Shown here piece by piece: positions 41,598 to 49,543 of a stretch of 64,000 nt of DNA. Below the pieces are notes generated by a model, which was not told the DNA's origin, ran no database searches, and worked only from the letters and a program-made list of their open reading frames with translations. The stretch is from Sulfobacillus acidophilus DSM 10332. Lineage in GTDB: Bacteria; Bacillota; Sulfobacillia; Sulfobacillales; Sulfobacillaceae. Location of the stretch: the NCBI GenBank assembly GCA_000237975.1, contig CP003179.1, positions 2,510,270 through 2,574,269 of the forward strand, given 5' to 3'. The number at the start of each line of letters is the position of its first letter. Position 1 is the first letter of the stretch. The translations under genes were made by a program, and so were the position numbers.

Positions 41598-42173
41598 ATG
41601 ACGGATACCCTATGGCCTTCGCGTGAAAAGGCTTGGAGTCTATTAACCGAGTTTACCCAAAATCCTCAGTTGATTAAGCACGCTTTGGCGGTCGAGGCCG
41701 TGATGCGCCAAATCGCCCTCCAACACGGCGAGGACGTGGACCTGTTCGGTTTGGTCGGATTGCTGCACGACTTTGATTATGAAAGGTTTCCCGAAATCGG
41801 CCAACACACCATTGAAGGCGGGAAAATTCTGGCCGCCGCAGGATTTCCGGACCGGATCATCCGGGCGATTCAATCGCATGTGTCGGAAAATCATATTCCC
41901 CGTGAGACCTTATTGGAAAAGGCGATTTTTGCCGCCGACGAGCTGACGGGCTTTATCGTCGCGGTGACATTGGTCCGTCCCTCCCAAAGTTTGTCGGAGG
42001 TGACCGCCCAATCCGTGAAGAAAAAATTGAAAGATAAAAGCTTTGCCCGCGGCGTCAACCGCGAAGAGGTCTACGCCGGACTGAGCGGGCTTGGGGTCAC
42101 GCTGGAAGACTTCGTGCCCTTCATTCTGGACGCACTCAAACCGCATGCCGACGTGCTGGGCTTAAATCCCTGA
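41598..42173 (+). CDS. HD-domain phosphohydrolase-like protein
   Basis: A 191-residue protein with an HD domain: IKHALAVEAVMRQIALQHGEDVDLFGLVGLLHDFDYERFPEIGQHTIEGGKIL, where H..., HD and a downstream H give metal ligands, followed by RAIQSHV and KAIFAADELTGFIVAVTLVRP. Substrate unknown; such proteins act on nucleotides or related phosphates. A plausible -10 TACAAT (41557-41562) lies upstream. The ribosome site is a modest aaaggtg. Single gene, convergent with the DUF2203 gene. Confidence 0.85.
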   Translation: MTDTLWPSREKAWSLLTEFTQNPQLIKHALAVEAVMRQIALQHGEDVDLFGLVGLLHDFDYERFPEIGQHTIEGGKILAAAGFPDRIIRAIQSHVSENHIPRETLLEKAIFAADELTGFIVAVTLVRPSQSLSEVTAQSVKKKLKDKSFARGVNREEVYAGLSGLGVTLEDFVPFILDALKPHADVLGLNP

Positions 42174-42191
42174 AGAAGACGCCGGGCGACG

Positions 42192-42620
42192 CTATACCCC
42201 AGGCGGCGAACTGCTGTTTTGCGGCAACGGCTTTCGTCCGGCATAGCCTTCTTCCAGCCCGTGATAGAACTGAATCGACGGCTCGTCCATCCGCCAACAA
42301 AGATAGACCTCTTCATCTCCGATCCGGGCGGGAAAATCCACTAAACCCACCTCGACATCCGTCACCCGGCATCCGAGCCCATTAATTTCATCCAACAAGG
42401 CGTTGGCATTTTGCACAATCGTGTCAAATTCCCGTTTCGCCAGCTGATAGTCCGAGAGCATAATTAAATTGCCGTCTTTACGGTAGCCCACTTCCCGAAT
42501 ATCCCGCATTTCTTCGTATTTGACCCGAGCTTGGGCCTGCAGCGCTTTTAATTCCTCAAGTTTCACCCGTAGGGCGGGGAGTAGCCGATTGGCTTCCTCT
42601 CGATCAAAATATTTCGGCAT
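42192..42620 (-). CDS. DUF2203 family protein
   Basis: A 142-residue protein. The N-terminus KYFDREEANRLLPALRVKLEELKALQAQ, a coiled-coil helix, and the C-terminal half GLGCRVTDVEVGLVDFPARIGDEEVYLCWRMDEPSIQFYHGLEEGYAGRKPL are characteristic of DUF2203; function unknown. ATG 42620 has aagggggaa upstream; a longer frame to 42671 overlaps the adenosyltransferase end. It begins 19 bp after that gene and is co-transcribed with it. Confidence 0.88.
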   Translation of the reverse strand: MPKYFDREEANRLLPALRVKLEELKALQAQARVKYEEMRDIREVGYRKDGNLIMLSDYQLAKREFDTIVQNANALLDEINGLGCRVTDVEVGLVDFPARIGDEEVYLCWRMDEPSIQFYHGLEEGYAGRKPLPQNSSSPPGV

Positions 42621-42639
42621 CAGCCATTCCCCCTTCTGG

Positions 42640-43185
42640 TTAAAACTGGGCCGGCACATCCGGCTGACCACTTTGCCGATTCGCTTCCCGTGCCGCCATA
42701 AACAAAAAGTCGGACAGTCGGTTTAAATATTGGACGTGAATCGCCGCCCCGGGGTCTTCCGCCAACAGCGCCACAACCCGACGCTCGGCCCGGCGGACCA
42801 CCGTCCGGGCGACATGCAGGTGGGCGGCCAGGCGCGAACCGCCGGGTAAGATAAAATGCTGGAGCGGAGCCAGGCGGCTTTCGATCTGATCAATCCATCG
42901 TTCCAATTCCTGGACATCGTCCGGCGTGATTTTATTCGCCCGATCCGGACTAATGTTGGATAAATCGGCTCCCACGGCGAACAACCGATGCTGAATCGCG
43001 GTCAACCAACGCGCCCATTCGGAGTCGGCCGCCACAGCCGTCAGCGCCATCCCGATCGTGGCGTTGGCCTCGTCGACGGCCCCGTAGGCTTCGACACGGA
43101 CCGTGGTTTTAGCCACCCGTTTTTCTCCGCCGTGCCCCCACAACGAGGTTTGGCCCAAGTCGCCGGTCTTGGTATAAATCTTCAT
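42640..43185 (-). CDS. pduO: Cob(I)alamin adenosyltransferase, PduO type (canonical)
   Basis: A 181-residue adenosyltransferase with all family motifs: KIYTKTGDLGQTSL, VRVEAYGAVDEAN with Asp38, FILPGGSRLAAHLHVARTVVRRAER with Arg127, and YLNRLSDFLFMAARE. It converts cob(I)alamin and ATP into adenosylcobalamin, the cofactor required by the mutase encoded at 33763-35412. The divergent paralogue at 409-1005 lacks the Asp/Arg pair. It is the first gene with DUF2203 downstream; ATG 43185 has gaggcgatg-type site. Confidence 0.95.
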   Translation of the reverse strand: MKIYTKTGDLGQTSLWGHGGEKRVAKTTVRVEAYGAVDEANATIGMALTAVAADSEWARWLTAIQHRLFAVGADLSNISPDRANKITPDDVQELERWIDQIESRLAPLQHFILPGGSRLAAHLHVARTVVRRAERRVVALLAEDPGAAIHVQYLNRLSDFLFMAAREANRQSGQPDVPAQF

Positions 43186-43227
43186 GACATCGCCTCGTTT
43201 GCCGTCCCGGATGATTGTAATTGTACT

Positions 43228-44091
43228 CTAACGAAAGAATGCCCGCCTATCAAGCGGCAAATCGGCGGTTGGGGCATTTTGCACATGGTGAAGAATCAAT
43301 AAAAAAGCCCCGGCGGTCATGAAAACGGCCGCCAAAACCCGCCGTCCGACATGCTCTTCGTGAAACCACAGCGCCCCCATCCAAGTACCGGTAATCCCGG
43401 CGATGGCAGACACCGCTTCCACCCCGCTAGGCGGCAAATAGCCAAGGAGCATCACGACGGTGAGATAGCTAAACCCGTTAAAAAACGAGGCCCCGGCGAG
43501 GGATGCACCGCGTTGACGCCAGACCCGCCCTAACGAAACGCCTTGACGGCGAATAAGGGTACCCGCCAAAAACACCAGGGTGACCCCGCTATATAACGTC
43601 GCGGCGTACGCCAAAGCCGGGGCCCCCCCGGCCAATCGGCTGTCCAGAAGACGGCCCCAGACCAACCCGCCGTCACTTAACAGCATCCACCAAACGGCCG
43701 TGCTTAATCGGCCTGTTTTAGGCACCAGCCACCAAAGCCCGACAGCAAACAGCACGAGGGCCAAAACACTCATGACGCCCCATGACGGGCGAACAAAAAA
43801 GGCCACGAGCAGGCTTGCATTGGCGACCGGGGTGACTTGACTCACCGGTCCTCGACTTAAAGCCGCAATATAGAGCCAGAAAGACCCGGCATACACCACA
43901 CTCGGAAGCCAAGCCCCAGGCACCCACACGGCCTGACCCGTGGTCCAAGCCGTCAGCCACAACAAGAGGGCCGCCCCCCCATACGTGCTGCTGGCCGTCA
44001 CCCAGGGATCCAGCCCGTCACCGATCGCATGAAACATGATCCGTTCACCCGTTAACGACGCCACTCGGGCAATCATCCAAAAGACGAGCAT
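43228..44091 (-). CDS. EamA/DMT family transporter-like protein
   Basis: A 287-residue integral membrane protein with about nine to ten hydrophobic segments in two related halves, as in the drug/metabolite transporter superfamily: AALLLWLTAWTTG, VVYAGSFWLYIAALSRGPVSQVTPVANASLLVAFFV in the first half and FNGFSYLTVVMLLGYLPPSGVEAVSAIAGITGTWMGALWFHEEHVGRRVLAAVFMTAGAFLLIL in the second. The late E-E and G motif is the EamA signature. Substrate unknown. It lies 42 bp upstream of the adenosyltransferase gene, in the same direction. Confidence 0.82.
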   Translation of the reverse strand: MLVFWMIARVASLTGERIMFHAIGDGLDPWVTASSTYGGAALLLWLTAWTTGQAVWVPGAWLPSVVYAGSFWLYIAALSRGPVSQVTPVANASLLVAFFVRPSWGVMSVLALVLFAVGLWWLVPKTGRLSTAVWWMLLSDGGLVWGRLLDSRLAGGAPALAYAATLYSGVTLVFLAGTLIRRQGVSLGRVWRQRGASLAGASFFNGFSYLTVVMLLGYLPPSGVEAVSAIAGITGTWMGALWFHEEHVGRRVLAAVFMTAGAFLLILHHVQNAPTADLPLDRRAFFR

Positions 44092-44547
44092 GGCCCACCC
44101 CCATGTCTCTTGGATGGTATGTCCGGGTCGGCCGCGTCACTCTGTCACATTTTTCCTTTCAATCCATACACTGGGAGGCATAAGGCTTTAGTCGGACCGA
44201 ACGTCCGGGCGGGTCAAACCCTCGCTCGGGACTGAGGCGGTACCTTGAGATGAGTTGCGGTCTTCTGGGATTTTCCGAGGACGTGCACAAACACTTGAGG
44301 TCGGTTGAGGCTATTAAGATAACGGGTTCCCTGAGGAATCATTTTGGTTTGGATGAAATGGCCTGGGGGTGAACAGGCGCCGGGCACTCCGGGAAAACGG
44401 GCTTGGGGGCGACCGGACATGCGGTCACCCCTACCCGCCTATAAATCAGCGCCTTGCCTGTTTTCAATGGCTTGTCGGGGGATTCCGGCGGTATTTCGAA
44501 CCGGATTGGCGCACCCAAGGGCGTCGGCCCCCATCCCGTTAAGGTGG
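44092..44547. other. Gap of 456 bp without a supported gene
   Basis: Short frames on both strands (for example 44214-44420 minus) have no ribosome site and no family I recognise. The composition is not typical of coding DNA in this window. The promoter of the EamA-like gene is presumably at its left edge. Decayed coding sequence is possible but not shown. Confidence 0.4.
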
Positions 44548-45423
44548 TTAAGGGCCTGTCGAGTCCGCGCTCGGCGTTTTCGGTCCGACGGCGATAATCC
44601 GAGGGCTGGGCCGATATCGGTCAATCCCCAGGTCCCGCGTTTCAGTACCGTGTGGGGTCTTAATTTCCAGCCACGTTTTGACACTGACCCCTTTTTGTCC
44701 CGGGGCCAACACCTGTTCTTGACCGGGTTTCAGCTTGGGGTCGACCCGTTTCAAGATTTTAAACGGATATTCGGCCAATATTTGATGTTTCACCACAATT
44801 TCCGGACCCGGTGTCGCTCCCCAAATGGCCACGGTCAGATGACGCTGTCCGGCTTGAGCGGTGATCAATATGGGGGTTGTGCGGTTGTTTTTAAACCGAA
44901 AGTCCAGATAGTCGGAAGCGACGGTGGCATCTTCGCCGGGCGGCAAATAAGGCACCGTCAACCCGTGGTGATGCCGTTCGATAATCGGTAGCCCGGTTCG
45001 TAAAAGCGCCGCATAAAGCGTACTGGAACCCTGACACACGCCGCCGCCGATGGAGGGTACAATGCGATCTCCCACAAACATGCGGCCCCAACCGAACCCG
45101 TTTTCGGCGGTATAAGGACCAACCCGGGCATAGTAGGAAAAAATTTGACCGGGTTTTACCACGGTCCCGTTTAAGCGTTGCGCCACCAACTCGATATTTT
45201 TGGCCTGGGAGGGACTGGCATGATTATAATTGGTGGTTTGCCGGGCCAGCAGATACGGCAGCTTCATCGCCCGCGCGGCCGATTCACCCGGCACGACAAC
45301 CACCGGCGCCGACGGCACATACTCCAACTGCGCCCATTGCCTCCCCCCATGCGGTGCTAAAAATGTCGGCAACGGCACATTTGGCCACAACAAAAGCCAG
45401 ACCACCATGATCCAATACCGCAC
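44548..45423 (-). CDS. VanW family protein
   Basis: A 291-residue secreted or membrane-anchored protein. An N-terminal hydrophobic segment (WIMVVWLLLWPNVPLPTFL) is followed by the VanW domain: NYNHASPSQAKNIELVAQRLNGTVVKPGQIFSYYARVGPYTAENGFGWG, then GGGVCQGSSTLYAALLRTGLPIIERHHHG and DYLDFRFKNN. VanW occurs in some vancomycin clusters, but the family is widespread in spore-formers and its reaction is unknown. GTG 45423 has aaggagag upstream. It is divergent from homoserine dehydrogenase. Confidence 0.92.
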   Translation of the reverse strand: MRYWIMVVWLLLWPNVPLPTFLAPHGGRQWAQLEYVPSAPVVVVPGESAARAMKLPYLLARQTTNYNHASPSQAKNIELVAQRLNGTVVKPGQIFSYYARVGPYTAENGFGWGRMFVGDRIVPSIGGGVCQGSSTLYAALLRTGLPIIERHHHGLTVPYLPPGEDATVASDYLDFRFKNNRTTPILITAQAGQRHLTVAIWGATPGPEIVVKHQILAEYPFKILKRVDPKLKPGQEQVLAPGQKGVSVKTWLEIKTPHGTETRDLGIDRYRPSPRIIAVGPKTPSADSTGP

Positions 45424-45576
45424 ACGAACCCTCTCCTTACCCGCCTGGTTTTCCGAATTCAGGGTTAAGGTGTCCGCTCACGGTCAGAAAATATACATGG
45501 TCGCCGCGTCTTGCCGCTTGTCTTGGGGATCGTCCTCCAGTACCATGGAATCATGTCGAAGAAAGCGAGGAACAGC

Positions 45577-46692
45577 ATGCGTATTGGCTTATTGGGGCTC
45601 GGAACGGTGGGGCAAGCCGTGGTCGAGCTGTCACACGGGCATCGGGACACTGAAATTATCCGGGCGGTTGTCCGCCATCCCGAACGATATACGCACCTGC
45701 CCGTTCCCGTCAGCCAATCCGTGGCTGATGTCGTCGAAAACCCGTCGATCGATCTGGTCGTGGAAGTGATGGGCGGCCGCGAACCCGCCCGATCTGCGAT
45801 TCTAACCGCGCTGCAAACCGGAAAACATGTGGTGACCGCCAATAAAGAGGTCATGGCATATCATGGGCCGGAACTCCTCGAAGAGGCTCACCGCCGTGGT
45901 CGCTACCTAGGGTTTGAGGCGAGTGTGGGAGGCGGCATCCCGATCGTGGATCCTCTGGCCCGCCATCTTAGTACAGTGCCGATTACCCGCATTCTCGGCG
46001 TGATTAACGGCACCTCCAACTATCTTCTCCATGCAATGGAAAACGGTCGCAGTTATCAGGACGCGTTGGCCGATGCCCAGGCGCGCGGATTTGCCGAAGC
46101 GGATCCGGGGGCGGATGTCGACGGACTCGACGCCGTTCGGAAACTCGTGCTCCTCACCTATTTAGCGGGCGGCCCTTGGGTGGACCCCGATCGCGTCCCG
46201 CGAGTCAGCTTGACCACCATTCCCGCCGCCCTGGCGGTCCGATTACGCAGAGTGGGCTTAGGGGTGCGACCGGTCGCCTGGGCCAGTCAAGTGCATACTG
46301 ACCGTCCGGCATTGTGGGTCACCCCCATGGTCTTCCGGGAACCCCATGGGCTCTTGCAATTGGCGGGCCCTGACAATGCGATTTGGGTGACCGGTGCCGC
46401 CGGCACGTTTCGGCTGGAAGGTTCCGGGGCCGGCGGTTTAGCCACCGCCACCAGTATTTGGGCCGATATTCGACGAGCCGCCGACGGGGTGGTGAGCTGG
46501 CCCGCGGCACCCTATCGTCCGGAGACCGCCGTTCCGGACTTACCGTGGCTTGCGGTCGGTATCGACCCGGAATATCCGGTCGGCCGCCGATTGGGCTCGC
46601 CGCTGGAATCTTGGGGTCCCGACATTGCGCTTTATGAAGACCGTTCAGACCGAAGCGATGACGCGGTGATCTGGATCCCCTACGGGTCGTAA
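45577..46692 (+). CDS. hom: Homoserine dehydrogenase
   Basis: A 371-residue enzyme. The Rossmann opening is MRIGLLGLGTVGQAVVEL; KHVVTANKEVMAYHG gives the catalytic lysine motif, GVINGTSNYLLHAMENG and EADPGADVDGLDAVRKLVLLTYLAGG complete the substrate domain. It reduces aspartate semialdehyde to homoserine for threonine and methionine. No C-terminal ACT domain is recognisable; the last 60 residues show no regulatory pattern. ATG 45577 has gcgagga; upstream ATGs (45511, 45553) lack sites. No aspartate kinase or threonine genes are next to it. Confidence 0.92.
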   Translation: MRIGLLGLGTVGQAVVELSHGHRDTEIIRAVVRHPERYTHLPVPVSQSVADVVENPSIDLVVEVMGGREPARSAILTALQTGKHVVTANKEVMAYHGPELLEEAHRRGRYLGFEASVGGGIPIVDPLARHLSTVPITRILGVINGTSNYLLHAMENGRSYQDALADAQARGFAEADPGADVDGLDAVRKLVLLTYLAGGPWVDPDRVPRVSLTTIPAALAVRLRRVGLGVRPVAWASQVHTDRPALWVTPMVFREPHGLLQLAGPDNAIWVTGAAGTFRLEGSGAGGLATATSIWADIRRAADGVVSWPAAPYRPETAVPDLPWLAVGIDPEYPVGRRLGSPLESWGPDIALYEDRSDRSDDAVIWIPYGS

Positions 46693-46700
46693 AAGATTTG

Positions 46701-46728
46701 CCGGCGGGGGGCCAAAACCCTCCGCCGG
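46701..46728. terminator. Stem-loop between convergent genes
   Basis: CCGGCGG pairs with CCGCCGG, extended imperfectly inwards, between hom and the convergent spore protein gene. T-tracts are weak on both sides. Confidence 0.45.
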
Positions 46729-46737
46729 TCCCGGAGG

Positions 46738-46902
46738 TTAGCTCCGGGCCAACTGCTCTTCCGCCAACCGGATTGCTTCGCGAACCAAATTGCCGCATTG
46801 GCGGGCAGGGACTCCGCCCCACCCCTCCTGACGCACAATCTCGGCCACTCCGAGTCGTTGACCCAGTATCATTTTTGTCTCTTCGGACAGAATTTTTGCC
46901 AA
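46738..46902 (-). CDS. Atypical alpha/beta-type SASP with TTG start
   Basis: A 54-residue protein from TTG 46902, five bases after ggaggtgg; the longer ATG frame from 46956 runs into the upstream gene. The sequence MAKILSEETKMILGQRLGV, EGWGGVPARQCGNLVREAIRLAEEQLA aligns with alpha/beta SASPs (compare GYWGEIPSRQCG and MAEQQL of 10850-11071). Differences matter: the GPR protease site (KYEVAREIGV in the other) reads KMILGQRLGV, and four residues are missing where GGQM normally stands. It may therefore persist after germination or bind DNA weakly. Its gene follows a lytic transglycosylase gene by 14 bp. Confidence 0.8.
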   Translation of the reverse strand: MAKILSEETKMILGQRLGVAEIVRQEGWGGVPARQCGNLVREAIRLAEEQLARS

Positions 46903-46916
46903 TGAGACCACCTCCG

Positions 46917-47480
46917 TTACCAGTGTGGGCGAATCGGCCACCAGCCATACATCCAACGATAGAGTTGCCGAAATAAGAAGACCCGTTGCACAAAGTGACG
47001 GGTTTCGGGGTAGGGAATGGTATCCCGGTTCGTGTCGACGGATTTTAACGTACCTTGTCCGAGCCAGCGTTCGACCGTTTGAGGCCCCCCGTTATAGGCT
47101 GCCAACGTCAGCACCCAGTTACCGTGAAATCGCTGGTTTAAATAGCGGAGATACCAGGTGCCGAGGCGTAAATTGACCGCCGGATTGTCCAAATCCGGCG
47201 CCCCCGGCTCCCCGAGTTGACGCTGAATCCAAGCCGCGGTCGACGGCATGATCTGCATGAGTCCCACCGCTCCCCGCCGGCTGATGACCTGGGGTTGGAA
47301 TCGGCTTTCCACCCGGACCACACCGGCCACCAGAAAGGGATCTAATTGCATGTGGCGCGCCGATTGCCAAACCAGCGCGCGGTAGGGAAAGGGCGCCCAA
47401 TAGGCATAAAGAAACCAGGCAAACCCTCCAATAAGAAGGAGGGCCGGAACCCCTATCGACCGCCGCGGACGTCTTGCCAT
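46917..47480 (-). CDS. Lytic transglycosylase (SLT domain), membrane-anchored
   Basis: A 187-residue protein. A single N-terminal membrane span, IGVPALLLIGGFAWFLYAYWA, anchors it, and the rest is an SLT domain: MQLDPFLVAGVVRVESRFQPQVISRRGAVGLMQIMPSTAAWI, with Glu58 catalytic, NPAVNLRLGTWYLRYLNQRFHGNWVLTLAAYNGGPQTVERWL. It cleaves murein with formation of anhydromuramic acid, resembling YjbJ and spore-cortex-associated enzymes. It overlaps coaE by 28 bp and is followed by the atypical SASP, so spore use is possible. Confidence 0.92.
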   Translation of the reverse strand: MARRPRRSIGVPALLLIGGFAWFLYAYWAPFPYRALVWQSARHMQLDPFLVAGVVRVESRFQPQVISRRGAVGLMQIMPSTAAWIQRQLGEPGAPDLDNPAVNLRLGTWYLRYLNQRFHGNWVLTLAAYNGGPQTVERWLGQGTLKSVDTNRDTIPYPETRHFVQRVFLFRQLYRWMYGWWPIRPHW

Positions 47481-48049
47481 AATTCGGTTACCGCTTTCTC
47501 CAGAAGGTCGCGCGACCCCCGGTTATCAATCACTCGGGTAGCCCATTGGATTTTTTGGGCAAGCGGCATCTGGGCCGATAGGCGTTTTTGGGCCGCTTCA
47601 TAACTGACATGGTCGCGCTCCATGACCCGCCGAATCTGCTGTTCCGGATCGGCATAGACCACCCAGACTTCATCCACTTCCCGATATAAACCGCCTTCGA
47701 TAAGGAGCGGCACATCCCACACCACGACCGGGGTCCCGTTAGCCTGCCATTCGGCGGCCAATTCCCGGAGGCGCTGACGGACCACCGGATGAATCAATTG
47801 ATTTAACCATTGCCGTTTCTGGTCGTCGCTAAAAACCCGATAGCCCAGGCGTTTTCGGTCTAACTCGCCCCCGGCGGTTAATATCGGCCACCCGAAGTGA
47901 TCAAAAATCGCTTGCCAAATGGGTTGGCCGCGCCGCTGCAAGTCATGCGTGACCTGGTCGGCGTCCACCACCGGGACCCCCAGCTGGCGCAATATGCGGC
48001 TGACCGTGCTTTTCCCGCTGCCAATACCGCCGGTTAATCCGATGATCAC
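47453..48049 (-). CDS. coaE: Dephospho-CoA kinase
   Basis: A 198-residue P-loop kinase. MIIGLTGGIGSGKSTVSRILRQLGVPVVDADQVTHDLQRRGQPIW is the CoaE signature; HPVVRQRLREL and VVWDVPLLIEGGLYREVDEVWVVYADPEQQIRRVMERD follow. It phosphorylates dephospho-CoA in the final step of CoA synthesis. The gene is in the polA-mutM-coaE run found in many Firmicutes, here with a substrate-binding protein inserted. Its 3' end overlaps the transglycosylase gene. Confidence 0.96.
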   Translation of the reverse strand: MIIGLTGGIGSGKSTVSRILRQLGVPVVDADQVTHDLQRRGQPIWQAIFDHFGWPILTAGGELDRKRLGYRVFSDDQKRQWLNQLIHPVVRQRLRELAAEWQANGTPVVVWDVPLLIEGGLYREVDEVWVVYADPEQQIRRVMERDHVSYEAAQKRLSAQMPLAQKIQWATRVIDNRGSRDLLEKAVTELWQDVRGGR

Positions 48050-48073
48050 CGACCGCCCCCCCTTTTGAACCCG

Positions 48074-49351
48074 CTAGGGCTGAATACTCGACCACAATAA
48101 CGCCCCGTTTTGATCGACCGACAGTCCCTCAGCCCGATGGCGGACCAACCAAAACGTCCGGTTCGCCATAATCGGCATCGTCGCCCCCGTATGGGAAAAC
48201 CAATCGGTTTGCCCGATATAGGCCGCGATTTGTCCCGATTTAGCCAAACTTTGTAAGGTCTGCGACGACACCGGCACCACCGTGACCAAAGCCGGGCGCA
48301 GCCGTTGTAGCGTATGAGCCAACTGCACCGCCAAGAGATTATTTTGGTTCACATATAGCATCATCGGCTTGCCGGCCGGGATTCCCTTCGGCCAGGCCGA
48401 CGAAATGCCCGGGATGTCTGGCCCAAAAGCGGCTTTAACCCACTCTCTTACTGAAATAAGAGGATAACGCGACACGCCGGTGGCGCCTTGGCGGTAATAG
48501 AGGGTCAGTTGTCCGGGAAGACGAAAGACTTTGAGTTGACGGCGTACCCCGGAGCTCAACGAAACCACCTGATTGGCCGGCACTTGGAGCGCATCGATCG
48601 CCTGGTTGACAAAGCTTAACTCGGCCAAATCCCATGACGGCTGCACGGTCACCGTGACCTCTTCCGGACCTCGGCCGCTTCGACGCACAAGCGTCACATT
48701 CCCCCCCGGCGTCCAGTCCAACAGGCGATACGCCCCCGTTCCCCATAAATTGGTCAGCTGCCAATTGGGGCCACCCCGAATCATATCGGAGGCGGGCACG
48801 ATGCTAAGCGCCGGATTGGCCAGTGCCGCCAAAAAGGCCGGGGTAGCGCGAGACGTCAGGTGAAACGCTAAGGTCGACCGGTTGACCACTTGAATACCGG
48901 AAACAAACGCTGCTTTCCCGGCGGCCACTTGCTGCGCCCCCACCACCGGCGCGAGCAGCCGAGCCGCCTGCGGCGAATGCGTTCGGGGCCAAAGGGCCCG
49001 GGCCAACGCACCCGCCACCACCGCCGCCGTTAGCGGCTGACCGTTAGCCAGCGTCACATGCGGTTTTAACGTCACCTGAACGGTGCGTCCGGCCATCGAT
49101 GCCCCTTCGGCCAGCAAGGGCCGAATACCGCGCGGGGTCCATTGGAATAAGGGCTGAAAGATGTTGGCGCTAATCGCCCAATCGGCCGGCGTATGACTGG
49201 CCGCCGGATCCAGCGTATCCGGCGACTGTAATACCCCTTCCTGCCAGACGGTTTGGGTCGCCGGCGAGGTCGGCGTTTTGAGCCGGGCAATCATAAATAA
49301 CGGGATAAACGCCAACACGAATAACAGCCAAGGCCAAAACCGCCGGGTCAT
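48074..49351 (-). CDS. Lone family 5 substrate-binding protein
   Basis: A 425-residue protein resembling peptide/nickel ABC binding proteins (SBP_bac_5): EGVLQSPDTLDPAASHTPADWAISANIFQPLFQWTPRGIRPLLAEGASMAGRTVQVTLKPHVTLANGQPLTAAVVAGAL. It begins with one hydrophobic segment, FWPWLLFVLAFIPLFMIA, without a lipobox cysteine, so it is probably a membrane-anchored extracellular protein. It is about 100 residues shorter than usual and no permease or ATPase gene is near. It sits between a 63-residue gene (1 base overlap) and coaE. Role unknown. Confidence 0.8.
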   Translation of the reverse strand: MTRRFWPWLLFVLAFIPLFMIARLKTPTSPATQTVWQEGVLQSPDTLDPAASHTPADWAISANIFQPLFQWTPRGIRPLLAEGASMAGRTVQVTLKPHVTLANGQPLTAAVVAGALARALWPRTHSPQAARLLAPVVGAQQVAAGKAAFVSGIQVVNRSTLAFHLTSRATPAFLAALANPALSIVPASDMIRGGPNWQLTNLWGTGAYRLLDWTPGGNVTLVRRSGRGPEEVTVTVQPSWDLAELSFVNQAIDALQVPANQVVSLSSGVRRQLKVFRLPGQLTLYYRQGATGVSRYPLISVREWVKAAFGPDIPGISSAWPKGIPAGKPMMLYVNQNNLLAVQLAHTLQRLRPALVTVVPVSSQTLQSLAKSGQIAAYIGQTDWFSHTGATMPIMANRTFWLVRHRAEGLSVDQNGALLWSSIQP

Positions 49352-49542
49352 CAGGCTCGCTTCCCGGGTAATTTATCCAATTGCTGAGGGGTCAAATCTT
49401 TCTCGGATACCACGTCCACTTTGACATGACCGTCCAACGGCAAAATTCCGATTTCCCCGCGCACGCCCCAACGATTCCACAACAAATCGACGACCTCGAG
49501 CGCTTGTTCGCGGGACTCCAAAATCACGCTGAATTGTTGCAT
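49351..49542 (-). CDS. Small conserved-looking protein, 63 residues
   Basis: No family recognised. The sequence starts MQQFSVILESREQALEVVDLLWNRWGVRGEIGILPL, like a small ferredoxin-fold alpha/beta unit (strand, helix, strand), and ends in a basic KLPGKRA. The ribosome site is ggagatc and the start is adjacent to the mutM stop. It overlaps the binding-protein gene by one base, so the two are translationally coupled. Confidence 0.6.
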   Translation of the reverse strand: MQQFSVILESREQALEVVDLLWNRWGVRGEIGILPLDGHVKVDVVSEKDLTPQQLDKLPGKRA

Positions 49543-49543
49543 G

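Noticed and set aside
44344-44991. 215-residue plus-strand frame across the gap and the VanW gene end
   Set aside because: Low-complexity Arg/Pro-rich product, no ribosome site, antisense to VanW coding sequence.
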